A stretch of 59,300 nt of DNA from contig CAYNJF010000012.1 of the NCBI GenBank assembly GCA_964397555.1, positions 1-59,300 of the forward strand, in the 5' to 3' direction. Every line of letters starts with the position of its first letter. Position 1 is the stretch's first letter. Shown here piece after piece: positions 52,500 to 59,300 of the stretch. The notes under the pieces were generated by a model that worked only from the letters and a program-made list of their open reading frames with translations, was not told where the DNA came from and made no database searches. Origin of the DNA: CAYNJF01 sp964397555 (GTDB lineage Bacteria > Pseudomonadota > Gammaproteobacteria > Berkiellales > Berkiellaceae). The position numbers and the translations under genes were made by a program.

Positions 52500-55328
52500 G
52501 TGAATGAATGGGGCATCAAAAGTCGAGTATTGTTCCTAACCCTGGTTCCAACCATCATCATCTCGCTCTTATTGAGCGCCTACTTTACGTCCACCCGATT
52601 GCAAGATTTGGAGACGGCGCTTAAAGATCGCGGCTACGCCATCGCCTTGCAGCTGGCTCCAGCCAGTGAGTATGGTGTCTTTTCAGGCAACATGCACACT
52701 CTGCAACGCATTGCGAACGATGCAATGAGTGAGCCTGAGGTACGAAGCGTTTCTATTTTTAACAAAGACGGACAATTGCTCGCTCATGCCGGTCACGAGC
52801 ACAAGACCCCTTCGGTCATCTTGTCCGTGACCAACCAAGCCAATGGGATCACTATGGCCGATACTGGCAACTCTTTACTTTTTACCGTGCCAGTGACCAT
52901 TCGAGATGTGATTATTGAAGATTTCCCCTACACGGACAACATCAGCAACAACATTCATCATGATAATGTGATTGGGTGGATTTCCATTGAGCTTGGTCGC
53001 ATGACCACGACCCTACGCCAATATCAAGTCTTGTTTGCGTGCTCCATCATTGTGTTGATTGGTCTGGCCATTTCAGGCGTCTTTGCCTTTCGTATGGGGC
53101 GAGACGTCACCCGCCCCATTCAGCAAATGGCTTTTGCCGTAGAAAAGATTAAAAACGGGAACTTTGATACTCGCGTTTACACGAATGCACGGGGCGAGCT
53201 AAGGCACTTAGAAGCTGGCATTAACACCATGGCTGCCTCGTTAAAATCTGCGCATGAAGAAATGCAGCAATCGGTGGAGCAAGCCACCGCCGATTTGCGC
53301 CAAACTTTAGAGACGATTGAAATCCAGAACATTGAGCTTGAAATGGCTCGAAAAGAAGCCGAAGCGGCTGCCCGAGTCAAATCCGAGTTCTTGGCCAACA
53401 TGAGCCATGAAATCAGAACGCCTCTGAATGGCGTGATTGGGTTTATCAACTTATTGATGAAGACACCACTGAACTCTCGTCAAAAAGACTACCTTCAAAC
53501 GATTCATAAATCGGCGACCAGTCTTCTCTCCATTATTAATGACATCTTGGACTTTTCTAAAATTGAGGCGGGTAAATTGCGGCTTGACCCCTCGCCTATG
53601 GACATCCGTGAGTGCATTGAGGATGCCCTCACTTTATTAGCTCCCAGTGCGCATGATAAGGCGCTTGAGCTGGTGCCTCTGGTCTACTCGGATGTGCCTG
53701 AGAAAATTATTGGCGATCATCTACGGTTGCGTCAAATTATTACCAACCTGGTTAATAATGCGATTAAATTCACAGAAAGTGGCAGCGTAGTGGTACGCGT
53801 CAGCCTTGAAAAGGAAAGCGATCAAAACGTGGTTGTTTGTGTTCAGGTCAGCGACTCAGGCATTGGACTTAGCACGGAAGAGCAGAAAAGTTTGTTCCAG
53901 GCCTTTAAGCAAGCAGACTCCACAACCACCCGTAAATTTGGCGGCACCGGGCTTGGGCTTGTCATTTCAAAACGACTGGTCCAACAAATGGGTGGTGAGA
54001 TTGGCGTAGAGAGTGTTGAAAGCCAAGGTTCAACTTTCTGGTTTACCTTCTTAGCCGATAAAGTGGATGAGATTGAAGACATGCCTTCGCATCCTAAGCT
54101 TGCAGGTAAGAATGTTTTGATTTTTGAACAACATGAAACCTCTCGATTAGCCCTGTCGCACTTTTTGCAGAGCATGAACATGACGGTGGAGACCATCGAC
54201 AACCGCGATGACATTGAGCCCTTCTTATTGAATGCAGAGCGCACGAACAAGCTCTTTGACATGGTGCTTGTGGGGATCAATCAACCCGACCCCAATGGGG
54301 ACTATGTGGAATCGATGATACGATTGGTCACAGGCACCTATCACGTGCCCATTGGCGTTTTAGCCAACACCACCTCACAGATTATCTACGATGATATTTT
54401 AAACGCAGGTGCCAAACTCTGTTTATCCAAACCCTTTCGACGCAAAAAGCTTCATGATGGGTTGGTTGAGGCCCTACTCAATGAACATGTGGAGGATGAT
54501 TCCACCTACCTTGCGAACATGAATCAGGTAGTAAACTCTGGGAACATACATCTGCTCGCTGTGGATGATTACCCTGCTAACTTGAAGCTGGTCTCAGCGT
54601 TGTTGGAAGACATGGGAGTACCTGTCTCTGTCGCCGAGTCCGGCCAACAAGCACTCGAGCTGGTTGAAAAGCATCGATTTGATTTAATTTTGATGGACAT
54701 TCAAATGCCTGGTATGGATGGCATTGAAGCCACCAACCACATTCGTGAGCTTGAACCGCCTGGCCAGCATACACCCATCATCGCTCTGACAGCTCATGCC
54801 CTGCTCTCTGAACGAGAAGCACTTCTCAATGCTGGTATGGATGATTATTTGACCAAGCCCATCGGTGAGAAAGATCTAAAACGCGTCATTGAAAAATGGA
54901 GTAAGAATCATGCCTTCTCTTCTGATAAGAAGAAAGTTCAATTAGAAGTCAAAGGCACTAAAGATGCCGTGAACTGGAAGCTTTGCATGAAGCTTGCGAA
55001 CAATAAAACCGAATTGGCTCATGAGATGTTAAGAGAGTTAGTAAATTCGTTGAGAAAAGATCAATCGAAGATCAACGATGCCTTCGCTCAAAACGACTTA
55101 GCCTTAACTCGCGAGCTGGTCCATCGCCTGCATGGGGCATGTTGTTACTCTGGGGTCCCCTTCTTAAAGCGTGCCACAGCCGCCCTAGAAAAGGTCATCT
55201 CGGAGAATCATGTCGATAAAATCCAACACCACATGGTGATTTTTAACAAAGAGGTGACCAATGTGCTGGATTTTGTAAAAAAACATCCCGAATATACGCA
55301 TCCAACTGAGAAACAAATCGCATCATAA
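52500..55328 (+). CDS. barA: BarA/LetS-type hybrid sensor histidine kinase
   Basis: 942 codons from GTG 52500 (GAGG upstream). Domains: membrane span about 13-30; periplasmic sensor about 31-175; second span about 178-198; HAMP; HisKA with FLANMSHEIRTPLNG (His near 305); HATPase with NLVNNAIKF and GTGLGLVISKR; a receiver-like domain (about 530-660) lacking a typical phospho-Asp; a true receiver with LMDIQMPGMDG (Asp near 728); and a C-terminal Hpt with LVHRLHGACCYSG. This is the BarA/GacS/LetS order (E. coli 918, Legionella LetS about 914). It should phosphorylate a UvrY/LetA-type regulator controlling CsrA-binding RNAs. Confidence 0.93.
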   Translation: MNEWGIKSRVLFLTLVPTIIISLLLSAYFTSTRLQDLETALKDRGYAIALQLAPASEYGVFSGNMHTLQRIANDAMSEPEVRSVSIFNKDGQLLAHAGHEHKTPSVILSVTNQANGITMADTGNSLLFTVPVTIRDVIIEDFPYTDNISNNIHHDNVIGWISIELGRMTTTLRQYQVLFACSIIVLIGLAISGVFAFRMGRDVTRPIQQMAFAVEKIKNGNFDTRVYTNARGELRHLEAGINTMAASLKSAHEEMQQSVEQATADLRQTLETIEIQNIELEMARKEAEAAARVKSEFLANMSHEIRTPLNGVIGFINLLMKTPLNSRQKDYLQTIHKSATSLLSIINDILDFSKIEAGKLRLDPSPMDIRECIEDALTLLAPSAHDKALELVPLVYSDVPEKIIGDHLRLRQIITNLVNNAIKFTESGSVVVRVSLEKESDQNVVVCVQVSDSGIGLSTEEQKSLFQAFKQADSTTTRKFGGTGLGLVISKRLVQQMGGEIGVESVESQGSTFWFTFLADKVDEIEDMPSHPKLAGKNVLIFEQHETSRLALSHFLQSMNMTVETIDNRDDIEPFLLNAERTNKLFDMVLVGINQPDPNGDYVESMIRLVTGTYHVPIGVLANTTSQIIYDDILNAGAKLCLSKPFRRKKLHDGLVEALLNEHVEDDSTYLANMNQVVNSGNIHLLAVDDYPANLKLVSALLEDMGVPVSVAESGQQALELVEKHRFDLILMDIQMPGMDGIEATNHIRELEPPGQHTPIIALTAHALLSEREALLNAGMDDYLTKPIGEKDLKRVIEKWSKNHAFSSDKKKVQLEVKGTKDAVNWKLCMKLANNKTELAHEMLRELVNSLRKDQSKINDAFAQNDLALTRELVHRLHGACCYSGVPFLKRATAALEKVISENHVDKIQHHMVIFNKEVTNVLDFVKKHPEYTHPTEKQIAS

Positions 55329-55337
55329 TATTTTCTT

Positions 55338-55359
55338 TGGTCCAGCCTTGGCTGGACCA
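55338..55359. repeat. Hairpin after barA/letS
   Basis: TGGTCCAGCC and GGCTGGACCA are perfect inverted copies with only two bases between, nine bases after the sensor-kinase stop. It lacks a T-run on either strand, so it is a stem-loop that may stabilise the 3' end or terminate weakly. Confidence 0.6.
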
Positions 55360-55505
55360 TGCCTTACTGTCACAACTTTTTCCAATGAATTCAACCCATT
55401 AGCTATGAAAGCTGCCTTAACGCTCATGGTTGTACATACAGCTTTTTGAACTCTTTATCCACTTTTTAGTCTTATTATGAGTTGATGTAAGAAGTTGGAT
55501 TTAAC

Positions 55506-57848
55506 ATGTCAGAATCTAGCCCTCCCCCATCCTCTGCAGAGGAAGTCATGATTCAAGGCCATCTTGATAGAATTACAGAAACTCGTTCCAAAATTGGACT
55601 CTTACACCCTACTCACTGCAATGTTGATTTAACTAAAAATCAAGTAAAGGTTCACTTTGATACAGACAACGAAACTGAAATCAAACAGTTTATTCAAGAG
55701 GTCTATGGTTTAGATTGTCGGATAGAGAGTGGGCAATCTTCCATGACTGCCATTTTGAACTCAGAAGAAGTAATCAATGAGCTCAAAGTAAAACATAATA
55801 AGGAGCGTGACATAAGACGTGCAAACTACCTTAATTATCATAGCGGCGAGGTTCGACTTCCCAATCAATTATCCTATTTAAGAAAAAAAGAAATGGATAA
55901 GGAGCAAGAAACGAGACTTAAAACAGCCATTAAACGATTAAACAAAAAAGAAAAACGGCATAATCAGGTGGATACTTCAGGATTTAGTGAAGAACAAATG
56001 GCCGCTCATCAAGATGAAAAACGGCGCCTTAAACAAAGAAAGAGTCAGCTTGAAGACAACTATATGCTTTTCCAAGATACTCAACATCAGTTTTCTGAAC
56101 AAGAAAAGAAAGACCAACAAAATGTTTATGGTAATGCACCTCAAGATCAACTTGAGATAGATAGAGAACGCCTGCGCGAGCAGTTATCTGACTCGAATGT
56201 AAGCCAAGAAACCCAAAACCAACAAAGCGTCACAAACAGCCCTGGTTCAAGTAGGCAAACAAACGGAAATCAACAAAGACCAACCGGTCTTCTTTTAGAC
56301 TCAAGGCAGCTTTTCGAATTAAGAAAAATGCAATTAAAAGCAAAAAGTGCGAACTTTAACTCAGAACACGAGATCAACCTAGAGAATCCCTTTTGCGCCG
56401 AGCTGAGTGGTCAAGTCTTAACCGCTGAAAATGCCTCTTTCCTAGAAGGCAGTGACGTCAAAATCCTACTGACGGATGATGGAAATGCCTTTATTTTAAG
56501 AGAAGATAAAAAACTTGGTGAGGGAAGTTTTGGCTTGGTGTGTCTTGCTCAAGAAATTGATACCGGGATGTTCGTCGCAGTTAAACAACTTAAGACCCAA
56601 AATACTTCCTTTAAAGCTCAACGAGGTGAGTTTGAAATTGAAAATGGGCACCTGGAACAATGTAATCAACTTATTGGCTCAATGATCAACGAAAAAAAAG
56701 AGGAGCTTGCCAGCGTACAACCACTTCTCCATGGAGGTGAACTTTTTGAGCATCTTGACAGGATAGAATCTCAAGATGAAGCCTTGGATATTTTTATTCA
56801 ATGTTTAGAGCAAGGACATGCGCTTCATGAACGTGGGATGATAAACAGAGACATTAAACCAGAAAACATAATCTGGGATAAAGAAGCTCGCACAGCCACA
56901 ATGATTGACTTTGGCTTAGCCTCACAATGTGAAACTGGCCAAAGCGTGTACGAAAATGCGATGGGCACCATACCGTATATGGATCCTCAAATTTTACAGG
57001 CATATGCCGACAGAAGCCCCGCCTCTTACTCCACCGCAACCGATGTGTATGCGCTTGGCGTTGTGGGGCTCGATTTATTTACCGATTGCCCAAGAGTAGG
57101 AATGAGTGGCAATTTGGACAGAGAGATTGGTGCAATGCAAATCAATAAGCAACGAATTCGTGGCCATGGCGTCCCCGCGCCTCTAAGCAACTATCAGATG
57201 CTCCATGCCGAAAATGAGCACATTATTCCTGAAAATGAAAAGGCCATTCAACTCATCATTAACTCAATGATTGACATCGATCGAGAAAGACGGATGGAGC
57301 TACCTGTTGCCATAAAATATCTAAAAGAGATCAAATTGTGCAACGAGCAGGAGATAGCTTTTGACAGCACAGAACTCAAATCAACCATCATTGAAGTGCG
57401 TAAAAAATCAGAGAAAAGAAAAAAAGACAATGGCATTTGTGACACCATGGAAAAACATCGTGATGAACTTTTTAAACAGAAAAGAAGGCTTGAAAGAAAA
57501 CTTGAGAAAGGAATTTTCCACTTCAGAAAAAACACCAAAACAAACGATTTAAATCAAATCGATAAAATGATTGAAAAAATTGATCGCTTTCTAGAGCAAA
57601 ACTCAAAAGAAAACAGGAAAGAAGGCGGCATCTCACTCAAAAGTGTTGAAGAGATGACTGGCAGCCTTATTAAAGATTATCAAGATCAATTTAAAAACAA
57701 TTATTCATGGAAAATACTTTACAACCGAGATCCGATCAAAAAAGCAACCAAAGCCATGAGCGAAGACTTAAAAGAACTCAGTGAGCGAATGAATCCCAAC
57801 AAAAAACAGTCGAGAGCTGGCCGCTATGCCATTCGAAGAGCCCGATAA
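55506..57848 (+). CDS. Eukaryotic-type Ser/Thr protein kinase with coiled-coil flanks; candidate effector
   Basis: 780 codons. N-terminal charged and helical region (1-290), Gln-rich around 225-265. Kinase domain about 333-600: GEGSFGLV glycine loop (about 338-345), VAVK Lys at about 360, catalytic loop INRDIKPENII (Asp near 448), metal-binding IDFGLA (about 466-471), GTIPYMDPQIL and ATDVYALGVVGLDLF. All catalytic residues are present; the HRD His is Asn. C-terminal region (600-780) is basic and helical. No signal peptide or membrane span. It looks AT-richer than its housekeeping neighbours and sits between barA and acpS-pdxJ. Kinase activity is likely; translocation is inferred from the presence of Dot/Icm. 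Confidence 0.88.
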   Translation: MSESSPPPSSAEEVMIQGHLDRITETRSKIGLLHPTHCNVDLTKNQVKVHFDTDNETEIKQFIQEVYGLDCRIESGQSSMTAILNSEEVINELKVKHNKERDIRRANYLNYHSGEVRLPNQLSYLRKKEMDKEQETRLKTAIKRLNKKEKRHNQVDTSGFSEEQMAAHQDEKRRLKQRKSQLEDNYMLFQDTQHQFSEQEKKDQQNVYGNAPQDQLEIDRERLREQLSDSNVSQETQNQQSVTNSPGSSRQTNGNQQRPTGLLLDSRQLFELRKMQLKAKSANFNSEHEINLENPFCAELSGQVLTAENASFLEGSDVKILLTDDGNAFILREDKKLGEGSFGLVCLAQEIDTGMFVAVKQLKTQNTSFKAQRGEFEIENGHLEQCNQLIGSMINEKKEELASVQPLLHGGELFEHLDRIESQDEALDIFIQCLEQGHALHERGMINRDIKPENIIWDKEARTATMIDFGLASQCETGQSVYENAMGTIPYMDPQILQAYADRSPASYSTATDVYALGVVGLDLFTDCPRVGMSGNLDREIGAMQINKQRIRGHGVPAPLSNYQMLHAENEHIIPENEKAIQLIINSMIDIDRERRMELPVAIKYLKEIKLCNEQEIAFDSTELKSTIIEVRKKSEKRKKDNGICDTMEKHRDELFKQKRRLERKLEKGIFHFRKNTKTNDLNQIDKMIEKIDRFLEQNSKENRKEGGISLKSVEEMTGSLIKDYQDQFKNNYSWKILYNRDPIKKATKAMSEDLKELSERMNPNKKQSRAGRYAIRRAR

Positions 57849-57997
57849 CAAGTCATAAGAGATTCATTATAAGCAAACTACTCGACGATGAAAAGAAAAT
57901 AAGCCAACATCTTGATGAAGTCGTCGATGCCTGAAAGGCTAATCATAAACCCTGCCCTTGTGGGTATACCATTGACTGCTCAAAAGGAGTAATAACT

Positions 57998-58171
57998 GTG
58001 GACTTTGAAGGAGTGTGTGGAGCTGAAGTGAGATCCTTTATGCAGGATACTGGCGCAACGAATCAGACAACGCATCGGGGCAAGGATAAATCTTATAAAA
58101 TAAGCTGTCCCACCTGTCCAATGCTCGAGCATATTGAGGTTAAGTCTAAACGCTCAAAATTTAAAAGATGA
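57998..58171 (+). CDS. 57-residue Cys-containing basic protein
   Basis: A GTG start at 57998 is preceded by AAAGGAG with eight bases between, an excellent site, and opens a 57-codon frame to a TGA at 58169-58171. The product starts MDFEGVCGAEVRSFMQDTG, contains SCPTCPM (CxxC at about 37-40), and ends in a strongly basic KSKRSKFKR. It could bind a metal or nucleic acid, but no family is recognised. It faces acpS tail to tail. Confidence 0.6.
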   Translation: MDFEGVCGAEVRSFMQDTGATNQTTHRGKDKSYKISCPTCPMLEHIEVKSKRSKFKR

Positions 58172-58191
58172 ACGACATACCAGGATAGCGT

Positions 58192-58575
58192 TTATCCATG
58201 GGTAATGATGGCAAATGCTAAGGCATGCTCTTTTTCATCACTAAGACTGATGTGTATTTTATCCAATTGATTAGTCGCTAAATAAGCGCCTAGGGTCTCT
58301 GAAGTTTTGACAATCGGAGCCCCCTTCTCATCATTCAAAATGCTTACGTCTTGAAAACTGCATACATCCCCAATACCGGTCCCAAGGGCTTTGCTGATTG
58401 CCTCTTTGGCGGCAAATCGTTTGGCCAAATAGTGGGCCTGATTGGGGTGTCTGTCAAAAATACTAAGCTCTTGCTCGGTAAGGATGCGTTTTGGGAAGGA
58501 TTGGGCATGCTTCTCCAGCATGCGTTCAATCCGCTCCACAAGAACCATATCCGTGCCGATGCCAAAAATGCTCAT
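58192..58575 (-). CDS. acpS: Holo-[acyl-carrier-protein] synthase
   Basis: 127 codons (E. coli AcpS 126). It moves the phosphopantetheine of CoA to acyl-carrier protein. The N-terminal IFGIGTDMVLVERIE (Asp8 binding Mg), the FAAKEAISKALGTGIG motif (about 55-70) and ISLSDEKEHALAFAI near the end are all present. Its start overlaps the pdxJ stop by four bases (ATGA), the same pdxJ-acpS pair as in E. coli. Confidence 0.97.
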   Translation of the reverse strand: MSIFGIGTDMVLVERIERMLEKHAQSFPKRILTEQELSIFDRHPNQAHYLAKRFAAKEAISKALGTGIGDVCSFQDVSILNDEKGAPIVKTSETLGAYLATNQLDKIHISLSDEKEHALAFAIITHG

Positions 58576-59300
58576 CGAGCGTTGTCCATGATGGCTTTCA
58601 TTTTAGCCACGGCTTTTTCCATGCCTTCGAACACGGCTTCAGCGATGATGGCATGTCCAATGTTGAGCTCAATAATTTCAGGGATTTGAGCAATGGCGCG
58701 AGTATTAGAATAATGCAAACCATGACCTGCGTTCACTTTAAGACCCAACTTATCACCAAGACGAGCTGCCTTTTGGATTAATTCAAGTTCATGTTTTAAA
58801 GCCTCAGGGTGAGTCGCATTGGCATAGTCCCCGGTATGAAGCTCGATGGCCTGGGCCCCGGTCTCAAAAGCGCTTTCAATTTGACGCTCATTGGGATCAA
58901 TAAACAAAGAGACTTCCATGCCTTCATCTTGGCAACGTTGGACGCAAGATTTTACGGCATCAAAGTGAGTCATAACATCTAATCCACCCTCGGTGGTGAG
59001 CTCTTCTCTTTTCTCCGGGACAAGGCACACGTAAGGTGGCTTATGTTTCAGCGCAATATCTATCATCGCTGAGGTCACCCCCATTTCAAGGTTGACCGGA
59101 AGTAAGCACATTTCCATTAAACGCTCTAAATCGCGTTCATTCACGTGACGTCTGTCTTCACGGATATGAAGAGTGATGCCATCGGCCCCAGCACGCTGAG
59201 CTTCTAACGCACCAACCACGGGATCGGGGTATTGAGTACCGCGTGCTTGGCGAAGGGTCGCAATGTGGTCGATGTTGACCCCAAGGAGTAATTGTCCTTT
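58572..59300 (-). CDS. pdxJ: PdxJ pyridoxine 5'-phosphate synthase (5' end outside window)
   Basis: The frame is open from the right edge (59300) to the stop at 58572, at least 242 codons, so only a few N-terminal residues are missing. The edge-most residues read QLLLGVNIDHIATLRQARGT, the PdxJ N-terminus, followed by GADGITLHIREDRRH and a C-terminal NIGHAIIAEAVFEG. PdxJ condenses deoxyxylulose 5-phosphate with 3-amino-2-oxopropyl phosphate in the DXP-dependent vitamin B6 pathway. The apparent start at 59219 is an internal GTG, not the true start. Confidence 0.97.
   Translation of the reverse strand, partial: KGQLLLGVNIDHIATLRQARGTQYPDPVVGALEAQRAGADGITLHIREDRRHVNERDLERLMEMCLLPVNLEMGVTSAMIDIALKHKPPYVCLVPEKREELTTEGGLDVMTHFDAVKSCVQRCQDEGMEVSLFIDPNERQIESAFETGAQAIELHTGDYANATHPEALKHELELIQKAARLGDKLGLKVNAGHGLHYSNTRAIAQIPEIIELNIGHAIIAEAVFEGMEKAVAKMKAIMDNAR

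Overview
The window (59.3 kb, GC by eye in the mid-40s) comes from a host-associated gammaproteobacterium of the Legionellales type. The main evidence is a near-contiguous chromosomal Dot/Icm (type IVB) secretion locus including icmS, dotM and icmJ/dotN. Around it lie eukaryote-like genes (a Ser/Thr kinase, a kinase-like protein lacking catalytic residues, a patatin phospholipase, a polyproline protein with WH2-like segments) and ordinary gammaproteobacterial housekeeping genes. I cannot assign genus from sequence alone; Berkiella-, Coxiella- or Legionella-like lineages all fit. No tRNA, rRNA, insertion sequence or CRISPR array was seen.

Layout. 1-247: 5' part of an unidentified minus-strand gene running off the edge. 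350-5742 (minus): three consecutive genes for long coiled-coil proteins, interrupted by two 10-N gaps; the first of the three (915 codons) has two polyproline tracts, each followed by a WH2-like segment, and is the best candidate for something new. 6216-10440 (minus): icmS-dotM-dotL plus a small unknown gene, which together should encode most of the type IV coupling complex. 10441-10659: divergent regulatory region with a perfect palindrome. 10660-23144 (plus): dotD-dotC-dotB-icmT-dotI-dotI2-dotH-dotG-dotF-dotE-dotN-dotP-dotO, closed by a strong terminator. So lipoproteins, core, inner-membrane complex and two ATPases form one operon-like block.

23363-28737: likely accessory or effector region (kinase-like protein, Bcr/CflA-type MFS transporter, unknown 456-codon gene, patatin). 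28918-31531: dapD-dapE-talC-like operon (lysine/peptidoglycan precursor synthesis and a small transaldolase). 31503-33624: a prokaryotic pentameric ligand-gated channel and an outer-membrane protein. 33794-42863: tsaB, a nuclease-like gene, a histone H1-like protein, thioredoxin, adk, a YbaK-HDOD fusion, ppc and a LOG-family protein.

42991-59300: mazG-relA-rlmD, a PolB-like exonuclease, a tryptophan-to-anthranilate operon (lipoprotein-kynU-kynA), a periplasmic binding protein with a BarA/LetS-type hybrid kinase, a large eukaryotic-type kinase, a 57-residue Cys protein, then acpS-pdxJ. RelA and BarA/LetS control transmission traits and effector expression in Legionella, so the window pairs a secretion machine, candidate cargo and candidate regulators.
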